Origin: Catenulispora sp. MAP5-51
GTDB lineage: Bacteria; Actinomycetota; Actinomycetes; Streptomycetales; Catenulisporaceae
Direction: 5' to 3'
Assembly: GCF_041261205.1 (NCBI RefSeq)
Contig: NZ_JBGCCH010000011.1
Coordinates: 186,001 to 250,000 of the forward strand
Length of the DNA stretch: 64,000 nucleotides
Shown here: positions 17,187-25,549 of the stretch, piece by piece
How positions within the stretch are numbered: position 1 is the stretch's first letter
How the letters are laid out: each line of letters starts with the position of its first letter
Made by a program: the position numbers and the translations under genes
Notes under the pieces: generated by a model
Database searches by the model: none
Told to the model about the DNA's origin: nothing
What the model saw: the letters and a program-made list of their open reading frames with translations, nothing else

Positions 17187-17561
17187 ATGCCCGCCACGTT
17201 CAACCACACCATCATCGCCGCCAAGGACCGCCGGGAATCGGCGCGCTTCCTCCGCGAGCTGCTCGAAGCCGCCGAAGCACCGTCCTGGGGCCCGTTCACC
17301 AACATCCAGCTCGCCGACGGCGTCCTGCTGCAGTTCGCCGAGCCGCCGGTCGAGATCCAGATGCAGCACTACGCCTTCCTGCTCGACGACGACCACTTCG
17401 ACCGCGCCCTCCGGCGTCTGTGCGACGACGGCGTCACCCACTGGGCCGACCCGCAGATGACCAAGCCCGGCGAGATCAACCACGAGCACGGCGGACGCGG
17501 CGTCTACTTCCTGGACCCGGCCGGCCACGGGATCGAGCTGATCACGCGGCCCTACTTGTAG
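17187..17561 (+). CDS. VOC (glyoxalase-fold) family protein
   Basis: 124-residue single-domain vicinal-oxygen-chelate protein. It begins with the typical strand NHTIIAAKDRRESARFLREL and ends with GVYFLDPAGHGIELITRPY, the second metal-ligand region of the fold. Possible metal ligands are His7 and the Glu of GIELIT. Members include glyoxalases, fosfomycin-type resistance enzymes and many of unknown role; which one this is cannot be told. ATG start with GGAGAGG upstream. A leader with an inverted repeat and a tandem decamer precedes it. Confidence 0.85.
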   Translation: MPATFNHTIIAAKDRRESARFLRELLEAAEAPSWGPFTNIQLADGVLLQFAEPPVEIQMQHYAFLLDDDHFDRALRRLCDDGVTHWADPQMTKPGEINHEHGGRGVYFLDPAGHGIELITRPYL

Positions 17562-17603
17562 GGACGGCCCGCATCGTTCGAACGTCTGTGCGACACTGGG
17601 GGC

Positions 17604-17915
17604 GTGACGAGAGAACGACGCTATTTCGGTCTTGATCACCCGCGACTGGTCCTCACGCTCCTGCGAACCCTGGTCCACGAGGGACCCGTCGTGATGGCCA
17701 TGAGGAACAACGCTCTGGGCCTCAACGTGCACCAGGACGGGCCCGGATCGGACGTCCGGGAAACGCTTCTGTCGGCCGTCCAACTGCTCGCGGCCCTCGC
17801 GCAGGACAACGCCGCGGCGACCGGCCGGACCCTGGAAGAGGTCGTGGACGAGCTGTCGATCAAGTTCGAGCTGGCCAACATGAGGCCGTCGGGCCTGGAC
17901 GACCTCGAGCCGTAG
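17604..17915 (+). CDS. Small hypothetical protein
   Basis: Not recognised. 103 residues, predicted soluble and largely helical (LVLTLLRTLVHEGPVVMAM; ETLLSAVQLLAALAQDNAAA). No cysteines, no signal peptide, no clear motif. GTG start at 17604 following GGGGGC. It follows the VOC gene by 42 bp on the same strand and may be cotranscribed. Confidence 0.6.
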   Translation: MTRERRYFGLDHPRLVLTLLRTLVHEGPVVMAMRNNALGLNVHQDGPGSDVRETLLSAVQLLAALAQDNAAATGRTLEEVVDELSIKFELANMRPSGLDDLEP

Positions 17916-17982
17916 CGGCGCCGAACAGGGTGCTGGCCAGAGTGCTGACAAGCCCTCTGATCAGCGCCGGATCAGCGCTCGC

Positions 17983-18582
17983 TCAACGCCGCCGCAGCCC
18001 GTCGAACACCAGGTGCGTCACGGCCGACGCGACGTCGTCGGCGGACCACCGCCCGGGCCCGGGCCGGTACCACTCCACGACCGAGTTCACCATCCCGAAC
18101 ACCAGCCGCGAGGCCAGCCGCGGGTCCAGATCCGTACGCAGCGCCCCGGCCGCCGCCGCGCGCTCCACGAAGCCCGCCAGCCGCTGGTCGATCTCGCGGC
18201 GCCGGGCCTGCGCGGCCCGCTCGGTCTCGGTGTTGCCGCGCACGCGCAGCAGCAGCGTCACGTAGGGCAGCTCCTCGACCAGGATCTGCACCGCGCGGAA
18301 CACCGCCTGCTCCACCCGGTCCAGCTCCCCGGCGTCGGCTTCCGGCAAGGCCTCCAGGGCGTCCAGCGAGGCGTTCAGCGCGTCCAGGGCCCGGTTGACG
18401 CCGCGGGTCAGCAGCTCCTCCTTGCCCTTGACGTGGTGGTAGATCGAGGACTTCGTGATCCCCGCCGCCCGCGCCAGGTCCTCCATGCTGGTGCCGTCGT
18501 ATCCGCGCTCGTTGAACACGGTGACGGCGACTTCCAGCAGGGAGTCGGGGGTGTACGTGGTGCGCCGGGAAGAGACGCTCAT
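17983..18582 (-). CDS. TetR-family regulator, probable control of the paa genes
   Basis: 199-residue TetR-type repressor. The N-terminal helix-turn-helix reads TSMEDLARAAGITKSSIYHH with the family's KGKEELL continuation; the C-terminal ligand domain is helical. Its ATG overlaps the paaK stop, so it is the last gene of thiolase/paaH/paaK operon transcription and is probably translationally coupled. By analogy with TetR-type PaaR of other actinobacteria it should sense phenylacetyl-CoA or a related CoA ester. A matching candidate operator (AACCGA-8-TCGGTT) lies in the paaH/paaN promoter region. Confidence 0.85.
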   Translation of the reverse strand: MSVSSRRTTYTPDSLLEVAVTVFNERGYDGTSMEDLARAAGITKSSIYHHVKGKEELLTRGVNRALDALNASLDALEALPEADAGELDRVEQAVFRAVQILVEELPYVTLLLRVRGNTETERAAQARRREIDQRLAGFVERAAAAGALRTDLDPRLASRLVFGMVNSVVEWYRPGPGRWSADDVASAVTHLVFDGLRRR

Positions 18583-19886
18583 GTGTGGTCGCCCCGCATG
18601 TCGAGGATGCGTTGTGCCTTGCCCTGCGAGCGCTCCAGGCCGCCGGGCTCCAGCACGTCAACGGTAATGGTGACGCCGAACCTCTCCTTCACCCCGGACG
18701 CCAGCCGCCCGGCCGCCCCGGCCCGGTCGGTCTGGGCGTCCCGGGCCTCGACCCGCACGCACAGCTCGTCGAGCCGGCCCGGCCGGGTCAGGACGCAGAC
18801 GAAGTGCGGAGCCAGGCCGGCCACGGTCAGCAACTCCTCCTCGATCTGGCTGGGGAAGAGGTTGACGCCGCGCACGATCATCATGTCGTCGCTGCGCCCG
18901 GTGATGCGCTCCATCCGCCGCATCGGCCGGCTCAGCCCCGGCAGCAGCCGGGTCAGGTCGCGCGTGCGGTAGCGGACCACCGGCATCGCCTGCTTGGTCA
19001 GCGAGGTGAAGACCAGCTCGCCCTTCGCGCCGTCGGGCAGCACCTCGCCGGTGGCCGGATCGACGACCTCGGGATAGAAGTGGTCCTCCCACAGGTACGT
19101 GCCGTCCTTCTCGGCGACGTCCTCGTTGCCGACGCCGGGCCCCATCACCTCGGAGAGCCCGTAGATGTCGACGGCGTGCGCCCCGAGCCGCTCCTCGATC
19201 TCCGCGCGCATCGCGTCGGTCCACGGCTCGGCGCCGAGCACCGCGACGCGCAGCGAGGTCGAAGCCGGGTCGATGCCCTGCCGCTCCATCTCGTCGACGA
19301 TCGCCAGCAGGTAGGACGGCGTCACGCAGATGACCTCGGGCTCGAAGTCCTGGATCAGCTGCACCTGGCGCGCGGTCTGGCCGCCGGAGATCGGGATGAC
19401 GGTGCAGCCCAGCGCCTCGGCGCCGTAGTGCACGCCGAGGCCGCCGGTGAACAGGCCGTAGCCGTAGGCCACGTGGACCCGGTCGCTGGGCCGCACGCCC
19501 GCGGCGCGCAGCGAGCGCGCACCGACGGCGGCCCAGTTCTCGAGGTCTGATTTGGTATAGCCGACGACGGTGGCTTTACCGGTGGTGCCGGAGGAGGCGT
19601 GGATCCGCGCGACCTGGTCCCGCGGCACGGCGAACATGCCGAAGGGGTAGTTGTCGCGCAGGTCCTTCTTGGCCGTGAAGGGGAAGTGCTTCAGGTCGGC
19701 CAGTTCTTTGAAGTCCCGCGGATGCACACCGGCCGCGTCGAACGCCGCCGTGTAGTGCGGAACGTTGGTGTAGGCGTGGTTCAGCGTCCACGCCATCCGC
19801 TCAGTTTGCAGAGCCCTGAGTTCCTCGACGGACAAGCGCTCGGCGTCATCGAGCTCCCGCGGCGAGATCTCGGGCAGCGGGCTCAT
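18579..19886 (-). CDS. paaK: Phenylacetate-CoA ligase
   Basis: 435-residue adenylate-forming enzyme that activates phenylacetate to phenylacetyl-CoA using ATP. Motifs: nucleotide-binding HASSGTTGKATVVGY near residue 97, YGLSEVMGPG, the hinge region RYRTRDL and VRGVNLFPSQIEE with the family's C-terminal lid. Length is normal for PaaK. ATG 19886 overlaps the thiolase stop (ATGA), and its own stop overlaps the TetR start, so thiolase-paaK-TetR form a tightly coupled run. The ring-epoxidase genes paaABCDE are not in this window. Confidence 0.93.
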   Translation of the reverse strand: MSPLPEISPRELDDAERLSVEELRALQTERMAWTLNHAYTNVPHYTAAFDAAGVHPRDFKELADLKHFPFTAKKDLRDNYPFGMFAVPRDQVARIHASSGTTGKATVVGYTKSDLENWAAVGARSLRAAGVRPSDRVHVAYGYGLFTGGLGVHYGAEALGCTVIPISGGQTARQVQLIQDFEPEVICVTPSYLLAIVDEMERQGIDPASTSLRVAVLGAEPWTDAMRAEIEERLGAHAVDIYGLSEVMGPGVGNEDVAEKDGTYLWEDHFYPEVVDPATGEVLPDGAKGELVFTSLTKQAMPVVRYRTRDLTRLLPGLSRPMRRMERITGRSDDMMIVRGVNLFPSQIEEELLTVAGLAPHFVCVLTRPGRLDELCVRVEARDAQTDRAGAAGRLASGVKERFGVTITVDVLEPGGLERSQGKAQRILDMRGDHT

Positions 19887-21088
19887 GCCGCACGCTCCAG
19901 CAGCACCGCGATGCCCTGTCCGACGCCGATGCACATCGTGGCCACCGCGTACCGGGCCTGGCGCTCGTTCAGCTCCAGCGCGGCGGTGAGGGCCAGGCGC
20001 GCGCCGGAGGCGCCGAGCGGGTGGCCCAGGGCGATGGCGCCGCCGTTGGGGTTGACGTGGTCGGCGTCGTCGGGGAGTCCCAGTTCCCGCAGACACGCCA
20101 GCGACTGCGCGGCGAAGGCCTCGTTGAGTTCCACGACGTCGATGTCGCCGATCCCCAGCTTCGCGCGCTCCAGCAGGCCGCGGGTCGCCGGGACCGGGCC
20201 GATGCCCATGATGCGGGGCTCGACGCCGGCGGTGTGGGAGGTGACGACCTTGGCCAGCGGCGTGAGGCCGTACCGGTCGACGGCCTCGCCGGAGGCGACG
20301 AGCAGCGCCACGGCGCCGTCGTTGACGCCGGAGGCGTTGCCGGCGGTGACGGTGCCGCCCTCGCGGAACGGCGTGCCGAGCTTGGCCAGCGCCTCCAGGG
20401 AGGTGCTGCGCGGGTGCTCGTCTTTGTCGACCACGATCGGGTCGGCCTTGCGACGAGGAATGCTGATCGGGCTGATCTCCTTGGCCAGCCGGCCGTTGGC
20501 CTGCGCCCGCAGCGCGCGCTCCTGGGAGCGGAGCGCGAACGCGTCCTGGTCCTCGCGGCCGACGTGGAAGTCCGCGGCGACGTTCTCGGCGGTCTCGGGC
20601 ATGGAGTCGATGCCGTACTGCTTCTTCATCAGGGGATTGACGAAGCGCCAGCCTATGGTGGTGTCGAAGACGTCGGCGCTGCGGGCGAAGGCGGTGTCGG
20701 CCTTGCCCATCACGAACGGCGCCCGCGACATGGACTCCACCCCGCCGGCCACCACGACGTCCGCCTCGCCGAGCCGGATCTGCCGCGCGGCCTGCACCAG
20801 CGCCTCCAGCCCCGAACCGCACAGCCGGTTCACGGTGGCGCCCGGGACCGTCACGGGCAGCCCGGCCAGCAGCAGCGCCATGCGCGCCACGTCGCGGTTG
20901 TCCTCGCCGGCCTGGTTGGCATCGCCCAGGAAGACCTCGTCGACGGCCGCGCCGGGGATCTGCGGGACACCGGCGAGCAACTCGCGGACGGCGTGCGCGG
21001 CCAGGTCGTCGGGGCGGACGGACGCCAGCGCCCCGCCGTAGCGGCCGAAGGGGGTGCGGGTGCCGGTGACGAGGTAGGCGTCGGTCAT
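19883..21088 (-). CDS. paaJ: Thiolase, 3-oxoadipyl-CoA type
   Basis: 401-residue degradative thiolase. Catalytic residues are visible: nucleophile Cys90 in VNRLCGSGLEA, the His of GGAIALGHPLGASGAR and the second Cys in ATMCIGVGQG. Placed between paaH and paaK, it most likely cleaves 3-oxoadipyl-CoA (and the dehydrosuberyl intermediate) to acetyl-CoA and succinyl-CoA in phenylacetate breakdown. A general acetyl-CoA acetyltransferase cannot be excluded from sequence alone. ATG start overlapping the paaH stop. Confidence 0.9.
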   Translation of the reverse strand: MTDAYLVTGTRTPFGRYGGALASVRPDDLAAHAVRELLAGVPQIPGAAVDEVFLGDANQAGEDNRDVARMALLLAGLPVTVPGATVNRLCGSGLEALVQAARQIRLGEADVVVAGGVESMSRAPFVMGKADTAFARSADVFDTTIGWRFVNPLMKKQYGIDSMPETAENVAADFHVGREDQDAFALRSQERALRAQANGRLAKEISPISIPRRKADPIVVDKDEHPRSTSLEALAKLGTPFREGGTVTAGNASGVNDGAVALLVASGEAVDRYGLTPLAKVVTSHTAGVEPRIMGIGPVPATRGLLERAKLGIGDIDVVELNEAFAAQSLACLRELGLPDDADHVNPNGGAIALGHPLGASGARLALTAALELNERQARYAVATMCIGVGQGIAVLLERAA

Positions 21089-22620
21089 GCGGGGTCCTTG
21101 TCCGGTGCGGAGGGTGCGATGGGTGCTTGGTCGGGATGCCGAGCGGCGTGCTGCGCTGCCGCCTTTCGAAGCGCGTCGAGCACAGCCTGCCCGCGGTATT
21201 CGGTCAGGCGGCTCTCGAGCGGCCGGTCCATGAGCCGGTCGGCGTGGGCGAGCTGGCGCAGCAGCGGCGAGGCGCGGTAGCGGCCGTCGCGGTAGACGTC
21301 CTCAAGGTTGTCGAGGACTTCGCAGAGGTAGCCGAAGCCTAGATCCTCGCCCCACTCCAGCGGACCCTTGGGGTAGTTGACCCCGAGCTTCATCGCGGTG
21401 TCGATGTCGTCTTCTTCCGCGTCGCCCCGGTACAGCGCGTCCACGGCCTCGTTGACCAGGCGCGCGACGGTCCGGGTCACCACCATGCCGGGGACGTCCT
21501 CCAGCACCACGACCTTCTTGCCCTGGCTCTGGAAGGCCGCGATCACCGAGGTCAGCGCCACGTTCGGGGTGTCGGCTGCCGGGGCGAGGGCGACCGTCGG
21601 CATGCCGTCCGGGTCCAGGGCGAGGTCCACCAGGATCCGGCCGTCGCCGTAGGAGGTCGCGGTCTTGCCGTGGCTGCGGTGGAGCAAAGGCATGCGGGTC
21701 ATCACCAGTTCGTGCGCCTCCGCGTAGCCCGGCGCGGGCTTCTCCACGTCCTCGCCGTACTCGTAGAAGCCGCGGCCGCTCTTACGGCCCAGGCGCTTCG
21801 CCGCGACGTGCTCCTTCTGCGTCCACGCCGGGGTGTAGCGCGGGTCGTAGCCGGTCGCCTCCCACACCGAGGTGGACACGGCCAGGTTCACGTCGAGCCC
21901 GATCATGTCCATCAGCTCGAACGGCCCCATCTTGAAGCCGCCGCTCTCGCGCAGGACCGCGTCGATGGTCGCGAAGTCCGCCGCCTGCTCCTCGTAGGCG
22001 CGCAGGGCCTCGGCGTAGAAGGGGCGCGCGACGCGGTTGACGATGAAGCCTGGGGTGGAGCGGCAGCGCACCGTGGTCTTGCCCCAGGACTCGGCCAGGT
22101 CCGCGACGGCCGCGCTCACCTCGGGGTCGGTGGCCAGACCATCGATGATCTCCACCAGCGGCATCAGCGGCGCCGGGTTGAAGAAGTGCATGCCGACCAG
22201 GCGCTCGGGCTCGCGCAGGCCGCCGGCGATGGCGCTGATGGACAGCGAGGAGGTGTTGGTGGCCAGCAGGCAGTCGGGGCCGACGATGTCCTCCAGGCCG
22301 GCGAACAGCTTCTGCTTGACGCCCAGGTCCTCGATCACCGCCTCGACCACGAGGGCGGCGTCCTGCAGGGCGTCCAGCTCCGCGATCGCGGAGAGCCGGT
22401 CCTTGCTCGCTTGAGCTTCCTCAGCAGGGATTCTGCCCTTCGCCGCGAGCGAGTCCAGGCGCTTTCCGATGCCCGCGACGGCGCGCTCGGCCGCCCCCTC
22501 GACCGCGTCGTAGACCGCGACCGGATGCCCGGCCTGCACGGCCAACTGGGCGATTCCGGCACCCATCGTGCCGGCGCCGATCACTCCGACGAGTGATGCG
22601 TTGGCGTCGCTCCCCACCAT
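21085..22620 (-). CDS. paaH: 3-hydroxyacyl-CoA dehydrogenase
   Basis: 511-residue NAD-dependent enzyme. The N-terminal Rossmann motif is VGVIGAGTMGAGIAQLA, followed by the family signature around HFFNPAPLMPLVEI, a first helical C-terminal domain (DMIGLDVNLAVS) and a second repeated one (GVNYPKGPLEWGEDLGFGYL). The double-domain length matches PaaH, which oxidises 3-hydroxyadipyl-CoA to 3-oxoadipyl-CoA. ATG 22620 has AAGGAG about 10 bases upstream. First gene of the minus-strand paa run and divergent from paaN. Confidence 0.92.
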   Translation of the reverse strand: MVGSDANASLVGVIGAGTMGAGIAQLAVQAGHPVAVYDAVEGAAERAVAGIGKRLDSLAAKGRIPAEEAQASKDRLSAIAELDALQDAALVVEAVIEDLGVKQKLFAGLEDIVGPDCLLATNTSSLSISAIAGGLREPERLVGMHFFNPAPLMPLVEIIDGLATDPEVSAAVADLAESWGKTTVRCRSTPGFIVNRVARPFYAEALRAYEEQAADFATIDAVLRESGGFKMGPFELMDMIGLDVNLAVSTSVWEATGYDPRYTPAWTQKEHVAAKRLGRKSGRGFYEYGEDVEKPAPGYAEAHELVMTRMPLLHRSHGKTATSYGDGRILVDLALDPDGMPTVALAPAADTPNVALTSVIAAFQSQGKKVVVLEDVPGMVVTRTVARLVNEAVDALYRGDAEEDDIDTAMKLGVNYPKGPLEWGEDLGFGYLCEVLDNLEDVYRDGRYRASPLLRQLAHADRLMDRPLESRLTEYRGQAVLDALRKAAAQHAARHPDQAPIAPSAPDKDPA

Positions 22621-22672
22621 TGGCTCATCGCTCCTTCCCAGGCGGTGGCCGTCAGGGGGTGTCCCACCCTGG

Positions 22673-22692
22673 AACCGACCGACCGTTCGGTT
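22673..22692. promoter_or_regulatory. Candidate TetR-type operator between paaH and paaN
   Basis: Inverted repeat AACCGA (22673-22678) and TCGGTT (22687-22692) around an 8 bp centre, with an additional ACCG repeat inside. It sits in the 121 bp divergent promoter region, 52 bp from paaH and 49 bp from paaN, a natural site for the nearby TetR regulator. Binding is inferred. Confidence 0.5.
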
Positions 22693-22741
22693 TACTCTAG
22701 AACCCGTCAGGGCCGCCACACCAGCATTCCGGGAGTCAACG

Positions 22742-24409
22742 ATGACCGCCACGGCCGAGCAGTTCTCCGTCCGCCACCGCGAAACCCTCGATCGGGCGGT
22801 GGAGGCGATCCGCGAACGGGCGTTCTGGACGCCCTACCCGGAGATCCCCAAGGCCTACGGCGAGGAGGCCGCCACCGCCGGCAAGCTGGCCTACGAGGGC
22901 TACCTGGACCGGCCGTTCCCGCTGGCCCAGCCCGGGACCGACGAGCTGGCCGGCGCGGAGAAGTCGCCGTACGGGGTGGCCCTGGGCGTCACCTACCCGC
23001 ACCCGGACCTGGACATCCTGCTGCCGGCGATGCAGGCCGCGATGCCCGCCTGGCGCGACGCCGGCCCCGAGGCCCGGGCCGCGGTGCTGATCGAGGCGCT
23101 GGCCCGGCTCAACGCCCGCACCCACGAGATCGCACACGCCGTGCACCACACCTCCGGCCAGGCCTTCGGCATGGCGTTCCAGGCCGGCGGCCCGCACGCG
23201 CAGGACCGCGGACTGGAGGCGGTGGCCTACGCCTACGCCGCGCAGACCGCGCAGGTCGCCGCGGCCGAGTGGGAGAAGCCGCAGGGGCCCAAGCCGGCGC
23301 TGCACATGGCCAAGAAGTTCACCGCCGTCCCTCGCGGCATCGGCCTGGTCATCGGCTGCAACACCTTCCCGACCTGGAACAGCTACCCGGGCCTGTTCGC
23401 CTCGCTGGCCACCGGCAACGCGGTGGTCGTCAAGCCGCACCCGAACGCGATCCTGCCGCTGGCCATCTCGGTCGCGATCCTGCGCGACACCCTGGCCGAG
23501 GCCGGCTTCGACCCGGACCTGGTCGCCCTGGCGGTCGAGAAGCCGGGCGAGGGCCTGGCCAAGACCCTGGCGCTGCGGCCGGAGATCCGCATCATCGACT
23601 ACACCGGCTCCACCGAGTTCGGCGTCTGGCTGGAGCGCAACGCGCCCCAGGCCGTGGTCTACACCGAGAAGGCCGGCATCAACACGGTGATCGTGGACTC
23701 GGTGGACGACTACAAGGGCATGCTGGGCAACCTGGCCTTCTCGTTCTCCCTGTACAGCGGCCAGATGTGCACCACCCCGCAGAACATCTTCGTCCCCCGC
23801 GAAGGCATCACCGTCGCCGGCGAACACAAGTCCTTCGACGACTTCGCCGCCGACCTGGCCGGCGCGGTGGACAAGCTCCTCGGCGACGACGCCCGCGCCA
23901 ACGCCCTGCTCGGCGCGGTCTGCAACCCCGGCGTCGCGGACCGCCTGAAGAAGGCCGAATCAGTCGGCAAGACCGTCCTGGCCTCCCGCCCGGTGGCCAA
24001 CACCGAGTACCCCGCCGCCGAGGTCCGCACCCCCCTGATCGCCGCGATCGACGTCGCCGACACCGAGGTCTACACCGCCGAATGGTTCGGCCCGATCAGC
24101 TTCCTGATCGCCGCCGACACCACCGACCAGGCCGTCGAGACCTTCCGCACCACCGTCCGCGACCACGGCGCCATCACCGCCGCGGTCTACTCCACCGACG
24201 ACGACGTCATCGCCAAGACCGAGAACGCAGCCCTGGACGCCGGCGTGAACCTCTCGGTGAACCTCACCGGCGCCGTCTACGTGAACCAGAGCGCAGCCTT
24301 CTCCGACTTCCACGCCACCGGCGCGAACCCGGCGGCGAACGCGGCGCTGTCGGACCTGGCGTACGTGGCCAGCCGGTTCCGGGTGGTGCAGTCGCGGCGG
24401 CACATCTGA
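22742..24409 (+). CDS. paaN: Phenylacetic acid degradation protein PaaN (aldehyde dehydrogenase family)
   Basis: 555-residue aldehyde-dehydrogenase-fold protein of the PaaN type. The N-terminal region (RERAFWTPYPEIPKAYGEEA) is diagnostic of PaaN and differs from ordinary ALDHs. Within the ALDH core the NAD-binding strand (VVVKPHPNAI), the active-site Cys in YSGQMCTTPQN and the motif TEWFGP-like AEWFGPISF are visible. It is proposed to act in ring-cleavage product handling during phenylacetate catabolism. ATG at 22742 was chosen over upstream in-frame codons because the conserved N-terminus begins here. Followed by a strong hairpin terminator. Confidence 0.9.
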   Translation: MTATAEQFSVRHRETLDRAVEAIRERAFWTPYPEIPKAYGEEAATAGKLAYEGYLDRPFPLAQPGTDELAGAEKSPYGVALGVTYPHPDLDILLPAMQAAMPAWRDAGPEARAAVLIEALARLNARTHEIAHAVHHTSGQAFGMAFQAGGPHAQDRGLEAVAYAYAAQTAQVAAAEWEKPQGPKPALHMAKKFTAVPRGIGLVIGCNTFPTWNSYPGLFASLATGNAVVVKPHPNAILPLAISVAILRDTLAEAGFDPDLVALAVEKPGEGLAKTLALRPEIRIIDYTGSTEFGVWLERNAPQAVVYTEKAGINTVIVDSVDDYKGMLGNLAFSFSLYSGQMCTTPQNIFVPREGITVAGEHKSFDDFAADLAGAVDKLLGDDARANALLGAVCNPGVADRLKKAESVGKTVLASRPVANTEYPAAEVRTPLIAAIDVADTEVYTAEWFGPISFLIAADTTDQAVETFRTTVRDHGAITAAVYSTDDDVIAKTENAALDAGVNLSVNLTGAVYVNQSAAFSDFHATGANPAANAALSDLAYVASRFRVVQSRRHI

Positions 24410-24428
24410 CGCGACGCTGCAGCAGGGC

Positions 24429-24452
24429 AGGGCCACCTTTCGAGGTGGCCCT
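24429..24452. terminator. Hairpin terminator after paaN
   Basis: AGGGCCACCT-TTCG-AGGTGGCCCT: 10 bp perfect arms with a stable TTCG tetraloop, followed by TTCTC. It stands between the convergent stops of paaN and the XRE gene and probably serves both. Confidence 0.88.
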
Positions 24453-24455
24453 TTC

Positions 24456-25208
24456 TCACGCCTGCGGAGCGGACGAGTAACGCTCGATGGTGCCCGGAGC
24501 CGTGCTGGCGTCCAGAAACACCAGTTCCCACGGACCGGTGTTCACGTCGAAGTCCTTACCGAAGCCGACCCACTTCCCGACGATCCTGCGCCCGGTCGGC
24601 TCGGCCAGCATCTGGAGCGCACCGTAGTAGGTGGCGCCACGGTAGAAGCCTTCTTCCCCGGTCCGCTCGCGCCACGTCCCGGTGATGATGTTCCGGTCGA
24701 CGGTCAGATCAACGCTCATCGAGGATTGCGGGTCAAGGGAGTTCGGGGAGATGGAACGGCCGGTGATCCGATCTCCGGTCTGGAGCAGAAGGACGTGGTG
24801 GGCGCCGGTGAAGGTCTGCTCTCGGCTGGAGGAGTAGAACTCGTAGCGCGACAGCCAGATGCCCGAGAAGTTGGACTGTTCTGCCTGAGCGACGGCAGTG
24901 GTCTCGGGATTGGCGACGCCCGGAGCGGAGGCCTCCGCAGCGGACATGTCATGACCTCCTTCTCGGTCCGGGCTGACCCTCGCGGGAAAACCCATGGCTT
25001 CGATCGGCACTCCGAGGACGGCCTCCAGAGCGCGTGCGTAGACCGGCCGGGGCTGTGCCGTGACGCCGGACTCCCAGCGCTGAACGAGGCGCTTGCTGGC
25101 GTCGTTGGGTTCACCGACTGCTTTTCCGACTTCTCGGATGCGGCGGGCGAACTCCTCTTGACTCAGACGCAGGCTGAGCCGAGCGGTCTTCAGCGTGTCG
25201 TTCGTCAT
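24456..25208 (-). CDS. XRE-type helix-turn-helix protein with unknown C-terminal domain
   Basis: 250-residue predicted regulator. Residues about 8-70 form a Cro/CI-type helix-turn-helix (LSLRLSQEEFARRIREVGKA and KRLVQRWESGVTAQP). After a linker, the C-terminal 140 residues are rich in beta strands and Tyr/Trp (FSGIWLSRYEFYSSSREQ; FYRGATYYGALQML; GKWVGFGKDFDVNTGPWELV), suggesting a small barrel, not a peptidase or DUF5753 domain. The function of that part is not recognised. A short inverted repeat (ACCGG-7-CCGGT) 24 bp before the start may be its own operator. Confidence 0.75.
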   Translation of the reverse strand: MTNDTLKTARLSLRLSQEEFARRIREVGKAVGEPNDASKRLVQRWESGVTAQPRPVYARALEAVLGVPIEAMGFPARVSPDREGGHDMSAAEASAPGVANPETTAVAQAEQSNFSGIWLSRYEFYSSSREQTFTGAHHVLLLQTGDRITGRSISPNSLDPQSSMSVDLTVDRNIITGTWRERTGEEGFYRGATYYGALQMLAEPTGRRIVGKWVGFGKDFDVNTGPWELVFLDASTAPGTIERYSSAPQA

Positions 25209-25231
25209 GCACCAAGGCTAGGGCTCCGACC

Positions 25232-25248
25232 ACCGGAATGACACCGGT
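25232..25248. promoter_or_regulatory. Inverted repeat upstream of the XRE gene
   Basis: ACCGG, seven bases, CCGGT. It begins 24 bp upstream of the XRE start codon, a typical place for autoregulation. The assignment rests on position and symmetry only. Confidence 0.35.
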
Positions 25249-25320
25249 TTGACGCCTTTGGGACGGCGCGGCGACGCCGGGCTCGCCCAGGACACTGACT
25301 TCGTGGAAGACGAGCCTCAA

Positions 25321-25497
25321 ATGACGTCCTCGTGCCCGACCAATCCGAGACCGGGGTCGCTGGTCGAGTACGCCGGGAAAACTTACAAGCTCATGGCGTA
25401 TGTCGGCGTGGGCAAAGTGGCGCTGCGACCTCCGGACGGCGGCGTGGAGACCTGGGTCTCGGTCAACGAGATCAGACGGATCCCCGGTTACGAGTAG
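25321..25497 (+). CDS. Small hypothetical protein
   Basis: Not recognised. 58 residues, beta-rich: SLVEYAGKTYKLMAYVGVG then KVALRPPDGGVETWVSVNEI. It looks like a compact SH3-like or Tudor-like barrel, but no family can be named. ATG 25321 begins just before the folded part; an in-frame start further upstream would add up to 24 residues. No good ribosome-binding site is visible. It precedes the enoyl-CoA hydratase gene by 52 bp. Confidence 0.5.
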   Translation: MTSSCPTNPRPGSLVEYAGKTYKLMAYVGVGKVALRPPDGGVETWVSVNEIRRIPGYE

Positions 25498-25503
25498 CCG
25501 CGC

Positions 25504-25517
25504 CCACCCATGGGTGG
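25504..25517. promoter_or_regulatory. 14 bp perfect palindrome CCACCCATGGGTGG
   Basis: A perfect, spacer-free palindrome centred 40 bp upstream of the enoyl-CoA hydratase ATG and just after the stop of the small hypothetical gene. It may be an operator; a short terminator is the alternative. Confidence 0.4.
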
Positions 25518-25549
25518 CCAACCCACGCCAGCCAGGCCAGACTGCCCCC

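Noticed and set aside
16893-17305. Several minus-strand frames of 60-150 codons upstream of the VOC gene
   Set aside because: Arg/Pro/Gly-rich, mutually overlapping in different frames, without motifs or ribosome sites; treated as shadows in a GC-rich non-coding stretch.
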